Shown one piece after another: positions 49,131 through 61,535 of a DNA stretch of 64,000 bases (position 1 is the stretch's first letter; every line of letters starts with the position of its first letter). This DNA comes from Stereum hirsutum FP-91666 SS1 (taxonomy: Eukaryota > Basidiomycota > Agaricomycetes > Russulales > Stereaceae): contig NW_006763140.1 in assembly GCF_000264905.1 (NCBI RefSeq), positions 1,250,702 to 1,314,701 of the forward strand, written 5' to 3'. The notes under the pieces are model-generated. The model made no database searches. It was given only the letters and a program-made list of their open reading frames with translations, and was not told the DNA's origin. The translations under genes were made by a program, and so were the position numbers.

Positions 49131-49312
49131 GCCCGGTGTCGCCTAGCTCTAGCACAGCCTCAGCCTAGCAACCCAGAGACCGAAGCCCAGTGACAGTAGC
49201 CCAGAGACCCCAGCACGAGATAGCCTAGAGACCCTCGGTGTCGATGTCGTGCTTGATGTCGGTGTCGGTGTTTGCGTCGATGTCGATGTCGATGTCGGTG
49301 TTGGTGACGGTT

Positions 49313-49346
<34 letters not shown>

Positions 49347-51138
49347 AAGTCGGTATCGTGGAAGTCGAAGTCGAAGTCGTGCTTGATGTCGATGTCGTGC
49401 TTGATGTCGCTGTCGCTGGCGGTGTTGATGTCGGTGTCGATGTCGCTGTCGCCTAGCTCTAGCAAAGCCCCACCCAGCAACCCAGAGACCCAGCCCAAGA
49501 TACCCTAGACACCCCAGCACGAGAGACTTCAGCCTAGAGAAGAAATGAAACGCACCTGTGCCCACCTAGGCACTCGACGACTTGACTTGACTTGATGACG
49601 TTGATGATCTATGGTGTCGGCGAAGACGAGGTGCGGGTGGTGGTCGAGGGTAGTGGTAGTGGTGGTGGGTGGCGGTGGTTGTCGAGGGTGGCGTTGGTGT
49701 CCGAGGGTGGCGGTGGTGGCGGTGGTCGATGGTGGTCGAGGACAAGCAGGTGTAGATGGAGGAGGAGGAGAAGGGAGGAGTCAGTCAGCATGTAGACGAT
49801 GTCAAAGAGAAGATGAAGGGTGCGCACCGTGATATGTCGTGACTAAGTAGGCTGGGGGTCGTAGCCGATGATGGTGGATGGGGCTGAGGGAGCTATAAAG
49901 ACGAGCGAGGTGTCAGTGGCGGAAGAGGGCGACAGCGAACGGGTGGCAACACGCACCTGATGTTGATGACCATGACAGGTGATGGCCAAAGAGGATGGGC
50001 ATCTAGACGAGAAGCTAAAGAGAGAAGGTGAGAGGAGAGGAGAGGAGAGGAGGAGGAGGCGAGGAAGAAGAGGAGAGCGTATAGTAGAGTATAGTAGAGT
50101 AGGAGGAGGGGAGAGGAGAGAGAGGGGGAGGAGGAGGGGGAGGAGGAGGAGGGGGAGGGCGAGCAGGCGGAGGAAGGAGGGGAAGGAGGGAAGAGGGGAG
50201 TTGGGGAAAAACCAGCTCATCCAGCCCGCCTTATATGCAAAATCCGACGAAAGTCCCGTGCAGGAAACGCAGATCCCCCCGAGTCACAACCTTCACAAAT
50301 AACTCAACGAAGAATTCGAAATAAGTCCGTAATACGCACTAGCGGGGCGAGAACCAGACGGCCGCTATCCCCATTTGGTCGACCGTTTGGATGGCTTGCT
50401 GTTTGTGTCCATCGTAATGCTATCGATGGCGTTATTTGCTGATGGGTAGATAAGGTCAAAGGACGATGCCGGCATGCGAGCGGGAAGTGGAGGGAACCCG
50501 TGTGAGAAATCTCGTACGCGCATATCGCCTCGGCTAGAAGTCGCCTTCTTTTGTAGAATATCACAGAATGTGAACGATGTGGGTGGAGTCAGATATCGGA
50601 AATTTACGTCTTCTGCACCATTAAAAGAGACGCGACCACCAGGCTCAGTCGGTCAGTATCGCGCTGTGTTTTCTTCAACCGCGCAACCAAATAGAAAAAG
50701 GAAAAGGGAAATCAAAATGCCCTTCCCTCACTGGAGGCAGCGCATCGGATAAGACGGACGGGATCCGCGCGAGGAACCCAGGATACAGTGCGAGGGGACA
50801 ATGGGACGTCCTAGAAAGGTGAACAACAACCGTTCGATAGTCGGATGATTGGTCCGCAGTCCGCCCAGGCTCCATTCTACACGTGCGGAAAACGTGCTAG
50901 AAGCGCTTCTAAATCCAAATTCAGGGCGGTTTCTATGAGGATCTTGACTAAGCCATCGAGATAGATGAATAGAGCACTTGTGGCGGGAATGTGCACTGTG
51001 GCCCGGCATCCTGCGCATTGGGAGACAGAGACGGTTGAGACAGAGAACAACAAAATGGAGGAAGGGAGAGGAGGAGGAGGAGAGTGATGAATTCGAAGGA
51101 GGGGTTTGAGCATGAAGTTGAACGCCCATACATCCAGG

Positions 51139-51147
51139 CCTTTTATA
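51139..51147 (-). promoter_or_regulatory. TATA box in right repeat copy
   Basis: TATAAAAGG on the minus strand, at the position equivalent to 1280-1288 and oriented into the array. Flanking sequence is similar but not identical to the left copy, so the box has been retained despite divergence around it. Confidence 0.5.
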
Positions 51148-51580
51148 AGTCAGTCCAGCAAGGGCAAAGCGAAGGAAGTTCAAGTTGGCAAAGCGAAACT
51201 AGGCCGCATATGCCAACTGACAAAGAATTCGGTCAAAGCTCATCAAAGTGATACAAAGCGAAGGCCACGGGTTGCTGTTCAGACCTATCAGAACACTTAT
51301 ACAATGCATTGCTCGGCCTCAGTGAGCGCTGGAGTCGTCATTGTGCTTTGACCCTCACGCAGCGTGCTGATGGCGAGAACGTACCGTGAGCATTGAACGG
51401 ACAGAGACGAAGCCATAGTCTGTATTGCTCGAAGTCAGGAACTACTACGTCTGTACTAGAGAAAGACAGACAGCTTAGAGCCGTAGGACAGATGATGGCA
51501 AGCACCAAAAATGTCTCTTGATACATTGTTCAATGGAGAAGTAGGCATATATATACGCGAGCCTAAACCGACACAGATAA

Positions 51581-52641
51581 TTATGCACGGTTTTGCTTGC
51601 ATATCGGTTTGTGCGTTCTGGACGATAGAGAAAGGTCAGCTTGACTGCAAAGCATCCGGATAGAGCGACCAGAGTGGAACAGGACTTACGGCCAGTGTTG
51701 CTCTAGACAGACAGCGCCACAATCTACCAATCATAAAACCCGAGTTCAACACAACATCCAAAACTCAAAAAATAAAAACAGAAACACCTACACAAAACCT
51801 TATGGCACTTATTGCACTGCTTCATCTTCACCTCCCTCTTCCCACACCCCGCACACACATCCGTCGCCACCTCGAACTCCTCCCTCAGCACGACCCTCCC
51901 ATCCCCCTCCATCCTCAAATTCGGTACCTCAAGCCTCTCCCTCCTCCCCGCATCACCCTCCCTGCCCACCACACCCGCCCTCAGCACGTCATTCTCCCTT
52001 AACGTCGCGTAGTTCTCCCTAGCCGTCTTCACTTCATTCGCGACGTACTTCTCCAGCCCGGTCCGAGCGAGCGCAGGGTCGGAGTCGTAGGGCGTATGGG
52101 TGGCAGCGAGCGCGAAGGCTTCGGAGTATCGTTTCGCGGCGGTGGCGCGGTCTTGGGCGTCCCAGGCTAGGATCCCGAGTGTTATTCCGGCGGTGATTTG
52201 CATGCCTTTGAGGAGCAACTTCCCGGCGTCGGTCATCTCGAATCGTCGGAATTCGACCTTGTTCTTCTTGCCATTTCCCTTGGATTTCTTCTGACCACGA
52301 AGACTATTCGTTTCAGGGCCCTTTTCAGGCTTGAATAATTCGAGTAACCTCCCCGCCTCGGTAAACTCGACCGTCGATATCCCAAGCGAACGGTCCTTCA
52401 GGATAGCTAAGAAACTAGCCCAAGCGACCCCGAGGACCTGTTCGGGGATGTATTCGTCCTGCGCGCTGGGCTGTGTGAGAATGGTGGTCGCGCGGGCGGA
52501 GAGACGGGCGGTGGGGTATTCGTGCTGGATGATACGGTTGATGCAGAGGGTGTAGTAGTTGAGAGCGGAGCGCGGGTTGCCGCGGAGCTGGAACTCGACG
52601 AGACCTTGTTGGAGGAGGGAGACGCCGGTGTTTGAGGACAT
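51581..52641 (-). CDS. MYND zinc-finger protein
   Basis: Main exon 51792-52641 starts MSSNTGVSLLQQGLVEF and gives a TPR-like helical region with YYTLCINRIIQHEYPTA and SEAFALAATHTP. It then reaches VCAGCGKREVKMKQCNKCHKV. Two small 3' exons (51690-51723, 51581-51617) finish the finger after splicing as VLYCGAVCLEQHWPTHKPIC and end KQNRA. The three exons total 921 bp, 306 residues, in frame. This restores the full MYND C-x2-C / C-x2-C / Y-C-x3-C / H-x3-C pattern, which supports both introns. The finger is C-terminal. A protein-binding role is likely; the partner is unknown. Confidence 0.88.
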
Positions 52642-53110
52642 GGTTTTGGGTTCGAGATAATTGTTGGGTAGAAGCTAAAGAGAAGATGGATGCACGAGTA
52701 GACAGGAGTTGAGTTGCTCACGGCGGTTGTGCGTTGAAGACAAGACGGTGAAGCAGGGTGAAGCGCTTGGGCCAAGTGGCGTTCCGGCATTCCCCGGGGC
52801 GGGTACAACCTGCAAATTGTGAGACATCACAGAGAGTACTGGCGGGAGGGAACAAGTTATGGGGGAAACGCAGGAAGGGTTTCACAGAGATAGATTATAT
52901 GTCAGGCGCAACTAGGATACAGCGGTGGAAACAGGTCAGACGCGGAACACTGAGCGTGCTCATATAAATACATGTGTGGCCCCTCATCGACATCCTCTAG
53001 GATGCCGATGCACAACCACTCCCCAACCTCGTAGCCGAAAACTCACAATACCAACCGACCACAATACCACCATCCAATATCCAACCGCTACTCAACAACC
53101 CCGGCAACAC
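52642..53110. other. Intergenic spacer between two minus-strand genes
   Basis: 469 bp, promoter of the MYND gene and 3' flank of Fcf1; no gene seen. Confidence 0.4.
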
Positions 53111-54094
53111 CTACACCGGCGCCCCCGCATCCGGCAACCTCTCAATCGCATATCTCCTCTTCACGATATACATTAACGGCACGCCCGGCACCCTCCTTAC
53201 TCGTCGACGCAGCTCGCGATCGCAGGTGGCGACGATGTAGGCTTTGGAGGCGGTGATGCGGTTTATAAGACAGTCGTCGGCGTAGGTGCCGCGGTGGGTG
53301 CAGGCTAGGCGTTCGAAGCGGGGGTCGCGGGCGATTCTGTGGGAGTTGGGGTGATTAGAAGGTGGTGGAGAGAGGGGGAGGAAAGAGATGGCGAAGAGTA
53401 ATAGGAAGGAGAGTAATAGGAGGGAGAGAGTGGACAGATGAGGAGATGGAAAGACTGGATGATAGTGGGCGAGAGACGAACCGGAGTGCGACGCGGTATT
53501 TTGGACCGAGCTTTTCGAGTTCTGCCATTACACAGTCCGTTATACACGGTATGCCTATACGCAAATGCCGAGTCACCAGTGATGAGTACAAGCTATACGA
53601 GATGAAGCGTAGACGCACATTTAGCGTATAGACAGTCCATCATGCCACTCATGAGTTCAAGCTTGTTTTGCAGGCTGAAGTTGATGAAATTGGTGTCGAC
53701 GAGGACACGATAGGGTGGGACGAGGGCTGTATTGTGGGAGAAGAAAAGGGAGGAGGGCATCGGGTCGCTGCACGCACATAGAGTCAAGTCAAAGCATATG
53801 AGCAAAGCAGGGACACAAGTAGGAAATAAGACCAGAAGCGTACACTCGACGAACGGCCTTTTCCTTTGCCTCTGCCTCCTTTTTCGCCTGTTTGGCTTGA
53901 TTCTCTTTTCTGTGGTAGTGTAAATCGTCAAAACAAATACGGGAGAAGGCCACAGAGTGTACGCACAGGCGAATGTCATTCGGGTTCAGCATACGCTTCA
54001 CCTGTGCAAACTTGCGCGTCTTTTTGGCTTTCCCCTACATGAATCGTTCAGCAAACTTCTAGATGACCTGATACCATGAAGGCCGACCTACCAT
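53111..54094 (-). CDS. FCF1: Fcf1, PIN-domain component of the SSU processome
   Basis: Nucleolar protein for 18S rRNA maturation. The first exon appears to be only the ATG (54092-54094). A 57-nt intron follows, then [23 protein letters not shown], the invariant Fcf1 N-terminus. Later exons give [39 protein letters not shown] (PIN Asp), [20 protein letters not shown] (PIN Glu), and [20 protein letters not shown] with the acidic DDC. The end is [19 protein letters not shown]. About 195-200 residues, the family's normal size. Divergent from the large acidic gene with only 265 bp between the two starts. Confidence 0.92.
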
Positions 54095-54301
54095 AGCAAA
54101 CAAGAACGAAAGAGAAAGAAAGAGGGAGATGTAAGGAGATCCACGTGACTCCAGACACTTTCTTTCTCATTTGAAATTTCCCTTTGGAGCGACGTCGCGC
54201 GTCACGCGTCGGAAACAGAATTCTTCGCTTGTCTTGTCCCGCCTTGTTCTCCAACTCGCCACCTCAACCTTGAACGTTGAACTCTTCGCCCTCGTCGCTG
54301 C

Positions 54302-54337
<36 letters not shown>

Positions 54338-54359
54338 AAAGCGAGCAAATACAGCGAGC
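54095..54359. promoter_or_regulatory. Short bidirectional promoter, Fcf1 / acidic protein
   Basis: 265 bp between start codons. It contains a (GAC)n microsatellite at about 54303-54337. An upstream in-frame ATG at 54171 would lengthen the acidic protein by 63 residues including the Asp run; I prefer 54360. Confidence 0.5.
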
Positions 54360-57300
54360 ATGACTTCTCCATACAGCTCGCGCTATCCACGAGCGCCCTA
54401 CCCGACACCCACCAAACCCCTAAACCTCTTCGCCGCGTCCCCCACGTCTGCCTCCACCACTTCCGTGTCGCGTCCCACTGTGAATGGACTTATGAGCACC
54501 AGCGGCAACCTCGGTGCGAAATCAGCTGTCGAGACGAATACGAGCACGAGCCCGAGCGCGCGTCCGCTTCGCGCGCCGGCTTATAATCCTTATGAGAAGT
54601 TCACGCAGCCGGACTTCGACGCTTGGATCGGTGATATCACGGGTGTGTTGAGGAGGGCTTTGGAGGGAAATTATGAGGAGCCTTCGCGCGATGCGAGAAG
54701 GGAGGAGGAGGAGTTGTTCGTGAATGGGGATGCGCAGAAGCAGACGGGTGTGCAGGACGCGCTTTTGCGGGCGAGAGAAGATGTCACCACGACCACTACT
54801 ACAATCACAACAACCACTACAGTGCAGCAGAACGGTGCCGTTACACATGGGGAGGATGAATCATCTGATGATGGTGATATTTTGGAGGATTCGTTTGCGC
54901 ATGTTAAGGCGAGGAGGAAGGCGAAGGGGAAAGGAAGAGATCCGAGGGAAGGTCCTGGGTTTGGGACTCGTGTGGAGGTGATTGAGGGTATCGATGATGA
55001 GGAGGAAGACGAGGAACAGGAGGAACAGGATGAGGATGAGGAGCAGGAAGTTTTGGAGATTTCGTCAGGCTCGGAGGAAGAGGAGGACGGGGAGCCCGGA
55101 GAGTATGACGAGGAAGATTACGAGGGCGAGGGTGCGTATGATGGTGACGACGGCGTCGGACGTCTCCGTTACGATGACGAAGAAGACGACGAGGAGGCCG
55201 AGCAGGAATACTACGAAGACGATGAAGATGGCCAGGAGGACGAGGAAGAGGACGACCAGGATCTTCGCGCCACGCAGTCTCATGCTCGTGCTGGTCCGAG
55301 CTCAAGCCCCATCAAGTCAAAACAGAAACCACAGGTCTACGAGCTCTTGGATTCCGACGAGGAAGAGGACATCAACGAAATCACATCCTCACCACCTGCA
55401 CCGGAGCAACACGACGATGCCGAAGATGAACAAGAACAAGACGAGGAGGACTACGAAGGTTTGTTCTCTTTCCTCTTCCTTCCATACATTTATCGTGCAC
55501 TACTTGATATTCATACTGATACGCCTTCCACCATTCCACCAAATTTATAGAATTCCCTCCTCAGCCACAAAATGCAGACTCGGCGCTCTCGCCGTCCCCT
55601 GAGATCGCCGATCCTTGGGAGTTACCTAAGACCTACGCCGAAGATTTGTACACAGGCGGAGATCAGCTGGATGGTCTTCCTCCGGACATATTAGGACAAG
55701 AAGTTGACGAGATTTTGGAGGAGGATGAGGATGATATGTACAAACCCATCGAGGGCGAAGAGGACAGTGACGAAGAAATTCAAGAGAGTATGTGTTTCGC
55801 CGACCTATCTATGCACAGTGTATCTCACAACGTTAAACAACCTCCACCACTTTTTTGCTTCCCTATAGTACCTCCTCCCACATCACATCGCGCTTCCTCG
55901 CCACAGCTCGAACCGCATGTGCACTTCACCCCTTCATATACCTCTTCACCAGCACCCGCCACCAGAACAAACAGGGATGACGGGGAGCCCACACATGCGC
56001 CTCCTTCCAGTTCCGAGCATCAGTCCGTCAATGAACGAGGTCTCCCTAATCACCCGACGGTCGACCTGGACTCGTTCAGCTCCACCTACCCGGGTGGATA
56101 TCCATCTCCTGAAAACATAGTGGATTTGGGGACCGATTCGGATTTGGAAGATGGGGAGGGTGCCCAGGAACAAGAGAGGAGGGTGGAGGAACCGGAAGTG
56201 AGGGGGTTGGAGGAGTGGAGGAGGAAGAAAGTCGAGGAGGAGCTGGCTGCTGCGGCAGCTGCGAGGCGAGCGAGGGGGGTGCCGAGCGATGAAGAGGAGG
56301 AGGAGGCGGATGTGATGGAGCCTCCGCAGGAGGTGGTGGAGGTGGAAGACGACGAGATCGAGGAAGTGGGAGGACCGAGCGCAGTGATTCCTCAGGACGC
56401 TGATCAAGTGGCAGTTCCTACCGTTGGAGACGCGCCTACCGTCGAAGTAAACGACATTGACTCAACTTATTACCACCCCACTCCCTATCGCGGTGGCGAT
56501 ACCAATACCGATACCGATTTCGGCATAACGAAAGAACAACTAGATGCTTACATATCGTACATGGAGGCAAACCCCGGCGCCTCAATGTCGTCTTTCTGGC
56601 TCCGTAATCGCGTGCGTCCCCCATCACCCGACGCTGCCTCCCCCAAATCAGAACCGGACTCGGACTCGGACTCGGATATAGAAGAACGACCTACTCGCTT
56701 CACTGCTGACGACTCGTTTGGCGTACTGCCAAATACACCTCTTCCTGGTGCTGCCTCTGGCTTCGGTGCAAGTTCAAGAACCCTCGACGACGACTCGTTC
56801 GGCGTACTGCCGAACACACCTCTTCCCGGTGCTGCCTCTGGCTCCGACACACCTCTCCCTGGTGCTGCCTCTGACTTCGATTCAGGAGCAGCAGAGACTG
56901 ATGCTCCGCCATTGACTGAAGCGGAGATCGAGGAGTTTTTGAGGATTTATAGCGAAGCCAAGAATGAGGAAGATGCCAGAGCGGCCGCGGCCGATAATAC
57001 GCCAGCCTTCTTTGAGGGGTCTGGGGAAGGTGAGGGTGAGGGACTAGGGGCAGAGCTTAGTATGGAGGATATGATCGATGTTGGTGCTGCTGCAGATCTT
57101 GTGGACAAGGACCAGAGGGACGATTCGATCGCTTCGTCGAGAGAAGGATCTGTCCATCGGGAAGAGCAGGTGGTGTATATCGTCGAGGAAGACGAAATAC
57201 ATCAGCCCGAGGAGAAGGACGTTGGCCAGGACGAGGCCGATGAGTTCCTCGAGGGCGAGACTCTTTTCCTCACCTCCGATCAGGCCTACGAAGTTGAGGA

Positions 57301-60300
57301 AGCGCAAACGGAGGGACGATTGACTCAGGTATGTTTTTTTTTCAGCGTTTGCCCACGAGCTCCTAGCAATCATAATGTTTTCACAATGCTCAAATTTTTT
57401 TTAATACACAGGAACCGGAAGCCCCAGCCGATAGTCCATCCTTAAACCCGCTTCCCACCGCCGCTACATCTTCTGCACCCATCGAAATTATCATCGAATC
57501 GCCCGACCTTTCTCGCGAGGCCGTACAGAGCGACGCCTCAGCCGCTCTCGACGACCGTACCGCACTCAACATGTCTCTCCCCCCTCCCATCGAACACCGA
57601 AACTCTATGGCAGGCTCCACACTCCCTCCAGACCTTACTGCGGCAGAGGCAGAGGGCGCACACGAAGGACATACGAACGACGGGAGTTTGTTCCCGGATG
57701 CGCCTACGGAACCGCCGTTCGCTTTCTTGGGTCCCGAAACCGCACCGAACGAAGCAGAAATCGAAACCGAAACTAAGGAAGGCGGGGATGGCGATGGCGA
57801 TGGGGAAGGGAGAGGTAGCGTCCCTGGGCCTATTTATGCGGACCCGGATGTCGATGATCCTGCGAGCATTCCGCATACGCCGGCACCTGCGCCAGCAACG
57901 GAAACCACGGAGCAGGTCGTATTTACACTTGAGCCTGCGTTGCCGGCTGTTCCCTCGTCATCTGCTTCGGATGATGGACGGATGGAGGCATTGAAGGCTA
58001 TTCCGGCGTCGGTTAGGAGGGCGATGGAGCTTGACAGTGGTGGGAGTGGACTTGGAACCCCGGCATCTGGGATGGGGAGTGGGTTATTCACGCCTGTTGG
58101 GGACGGGACTGGGTCGCCGGATGAGGATGAAGGTGTTCCTAGGGATGGCGAGGTTGCTAGGGAAGAGAATGTAGGCGAAAGAAGGGAAGAGCTCGTAGGA
58201 GAAAGTGTGATGAGTGGTCCTGGCCCTTCGGCATTGGGTACTGCACCGGTTATTGTGGCGAGTGAGATTGAGGAGGAGTCTGAAGGCCTGGGTGAGGGTC
58301 CGGATGTCGCGACTGAAGCAGTAGACGCAGTCAACGAGTATGTAGCCGAAGGGCCAACGGACGACGTCGACGCTCGTGAGGTCGACGAGGACCAAGAACG
58401 CCCTCTTCTCTCCGTCGACACCGAACTGCCTTCCTCCTCCACCCAACCAATCTCACCATCCAGAGCCATATCCTCCACGACCTCCGACCTCGAGCTCGCC
58501 TACCCGTCCGGCACAGTCTCCGCCACCTCCATCACCTTCCCCTCAGTGAACGGAACATACGCCGCTTCCAGCTCGACCGCCGCTGTGGCGGATGCGTTGG
58601 ACGACGAGGAGGAGTATGGGGACGAGGACGCGGAGGGGGAGAGCGATGTTGAGATTGAGGGGGGACAGGAGGTGATGGTATTTGATTTGAATGGGGTACC
58701 GGTGACGACGCCGACGATGACGCCGACGATTGATAACGCTGAGAGGTGAGTGATTTGGCTCTCGTTACCTTCCACAATCCTTCTTTTTATTGACTTTTTT
58801 TTGGTGTAGCTCGATTTCTCCCGAGATTGGAGTTGAAGAGCAAGCGATTGAAACCGTGCAGGAACCTGAGGTTGTGGAAGCAACGGAGATCGTGCAAGAG
58901 ACTCTAGTCGACACCACTAGCGCTGTCGCAGAGAATGAAGTCGTGATTGAAAGCGAGGCTGTGGTTGCAGAAACGTGAGCACTCCTTCCCTATGAAATCC
59001 CCTCTCGTATATCTGACCTAAACGTGATCTAGTGTTTCCGAACCTGTCCCAACGGAGACCGCAGAGCCAACAGAGCCCGTCGAGGAAGTCGTCGTGGGTG
59101 AAACTTCACTCGAGGCCGTCGTATCACAAGAGGCTGGCTTGCCAGGTCTTGTTGACTCTGTCACGGAAGCGACCCTCGCTCAGCCTCTCGAGGATAATGC
59201 CTTACCTGCCACCCAGGTCGATGGATTGTCAGATGCGTCGGACGAGTTGACGCCAGTCGAACTCTCACCAGAGCTCCCGCCCAAGACTTTGAAACGCAAG
59301 AGGGGCTCTGCTGAGCCGCCTTCATTGACTCTCGAATCTCGCGTCACCCGTTCACGGACAACGAAAGCTAACAAGACCCAGCCTTCCGCTACGATCAGTC
59401 CGACTACGACCACTTCCTCACAAGGTGACAAGGCCGATAAAAAGGCGAAGGGCAAAGGCAAGGGCAAAGCAGCGGCAGCGAAGAAAGGCAAAGGGAAGGC
59501 TAAACAGGTCGAGGAGGAGGAGGAGGAGGAGGAGGAGGAAGAGGAATCCGAACCAGAAAGCGTCGCAAGTGCTTCCAGCGCAACTTCTGCCGCTAAACTT
59601 CTTGATGGTGAAGACGTCGGCTCTCGTCAACCCTCTCGTGCTGCCTCTGTGGCTGGATCGGATTCGGCCAGCTCACTGGGCTCGCCGACGACGCTCGTCA
59701 GGCCCCCGCCGACTGCTCTACCCTCGCTCGTCCACTCTCACACCCATAATCACAGTTTCATGCATCACCATCATGGCCGTGCACCACCACCACCACCTCC
59801 GCCTCCTGTCGTCGCTCGCACGCAAACCCTCCCAGGTCCCGCGGAAACATCGCGTGAAGCTTCGGCTGATACTGAGATCAAAGCTCCCAGTCGCTCACAA
59901 CCCGATCCTCCCCTCAAGCGTGGTCCTCCCAGCTACCATTCACCTGTCACTCGCTCCAACTGCCGGTTCCACGTGATCAGTCTCCCTTCCATCGAGGTCA
60001 GCGATACCGACAGCAATGACGAAGCCCAGGCCTCCACCTCTAGACCTAGAAAAGAGGATGTCGCCCGTTTCACTTTTATCGTTCCAGGCTGTTCCCTCGG
60101 CGACGGTGAGCTCATGAAGGAGGAAAACATCAAGGACCACGGACTTGCCACGGAGGATGATCATCGACGAATGGTGCCCAGCATCGAGGACCTCGAGTTC
60201 GATGCGTATCCCATCGGCGTGCTCAGGCAGCTCGTTGGCGTCGACCTCTTGAGAGAGAACGAGGTGTTCTGGTTACCTGGGCCTGGCGAAAAGATGAAGC

Positions 60301-61535
60301 GCAAGAAGCGACGACGGATGACTGGGAGCCTCGCTATCGGGCTGGGGAAGGAGAGTGTGAACAAGGCGAAGGGCAGCCTGGGCAAGAGTGCTGGAGGTAG
60401 TGTTCGAGGGAAGGAGAAAGAGTCGGCGGCGGCGGGAAAGAAGGCGAATGCATCGAGAGCTTCGATGACCTCGATGGATCTACGGGCGTTCGCGAATGGC
60501 CTTGGAAACGGAGAGGTCGCTGATACCTCTGCCTCGGCACCCGTTGGAAGGTTTACCTCTGTGACTCCTAGTGTCCTCTCGACGAGGGATGATGATGCCC
60601 CTTCACCCTCACCCTCTCAGCTGAAGAATGGCGATGACCCTGCCGCAGAGGTTCCCCGCCAGGAGGAGGAAGAGGAGCTCAAGAACGGAGACGGCCCCGT
60701 CTCAGAGCGGATCGCACGCCGTGAGGAAGAGGAGGAAAAAGAGGAGAGCAGCGAGCAAGGAGAACAGGAGGAAGAAGACGAGCCTCAGGCTAAACGGCGC
60801 AAGCTTTCGTCTCCGCCCTTGGACTCCCAATCGCCTTCAGCCTCAGCTAGTCTTTCATCTCAACAACCATCTCAGGGACCGAAGCCCCGTGGTCGGAGGT
60901 CCTTCAAGAAGCCTCTGAATCCCGATGCCCAGGCGTACAAACCCGGTGCTGAGGATGAAGAAGCAGAGGAGAGCAGTGAAGAGGAAGGCTCGAAGAGGGG
61001 GAGGAAAAAAGTCGCGCTCAAGAAGCAACAGAACCCCGTCGTCTCTGACCTGCCTGTTGACTCCGTCGATCCCGCTCTGCCCTCGACAGCTTCCTCTGCT
61101 GCTCCCTCTGCTGCTCCCTCTGTAGTGCCCACTCCTTCGGCTTCTGTTGTACCCTCTGCCGCTGCCTCCGAAGACGGAGGGGATACACCCTCACAACCTA
61201 CGGCGGAGAAGCCTACGAGACCGAGGCGAGGTAAGCGTCGCTCGATTCATCCGGATGCGGCGGCGTACAATCCGGCCAAGGATGGAGATGGCGATGAGGC
61301 TGATTCTGAGGAGGTGGATGGGCGGAAGACGAGAAGAGGGAAAGCTGGCACGGGCAAGAGAGGACAGAAGAGGAAGCAGGCCGGTGATGGCCAGGACGAG
61401 GCCGGTGCGAGCGTGAATGGGGAGCAGGGTCCAAAGCCCAAGAGGAAGAGGACGAAGAAGAACACTCCTGTTACTGCTGCTGCTCCCCCTCCTGACTCAG
61501 CTCCAGTGGAGACAGCTGATGGAGAGAAGGCTTGA
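54360..61535 (+). CDS. Very large acidic/basic low-complexity protein, function unknown
   Basis: Six exons: 54360-55458, 55551-55787, 55869-57328, 57412-58745, 58810-58974 and 59033-61535. They sum to 6798 bp, 2265 residues in frame. The N-terminus has a conserved-looking YNPYEKFTQPDFDAWIGDI. Then come long Glu/Asp runs, a tandem peptide SFGVLPNTPLPGAAS (56706-56880), and acidic Ser/Thr/Pro-rich stretches. A folded-looking block follows at 59930-60290: CRFHVISLPSIEVSD, FTFIVPGCSLGDGELM, YPIGVLRQLVGVDLLRENEV. The tail is Lys/Arg-rich with PRGRR and RGRKK AT-hook-like clusters and two copies of a PDAxAYxP motif. Probably nuclear and chromatin-associated; inference only. Confidence 0.75.

Larger units (their letters stand above)
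43006..51364 (-). repeat. Right copy of long inverted repeat with cassette array
   Basis: This is the reverse-complement partner of 1085-8520, with the same block order on the minus strand: outer unique block at 50220-51364, GA-rich tract about 50020-50210, GGT-type tract about 49625-49760, hexamer tract 49220-49460, cassette array about 43290-49130, inner tail 43006-43290. It carries about 16 hairpin cassettes, two of them badly degenerated, against 12 on the left. It is roughly 0.9 kb longer than the left copy, though N gaps in both make lengths unreliable. The outer boundary lies 217 bp from the stop codon of the MYND gene; the inner boundary lies 220 bp from the stop of glycerate kinase. 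Confidence 0.85.

Noticed and set aside
1085..51364. A single giant transposon (Starship-like) with the central genes as cargo
   Set aside because: No DUF3435 tyrosine recombinase or any transposase, no target-site duplication, and the central genes are conserved housekeeping genes.
54303..54337. Poly-Asp N-terminal extension of the acidic protein
   Set aside because: It is a GAC microsatellite upstream of a better start at 54360; coding status cannot be decided.
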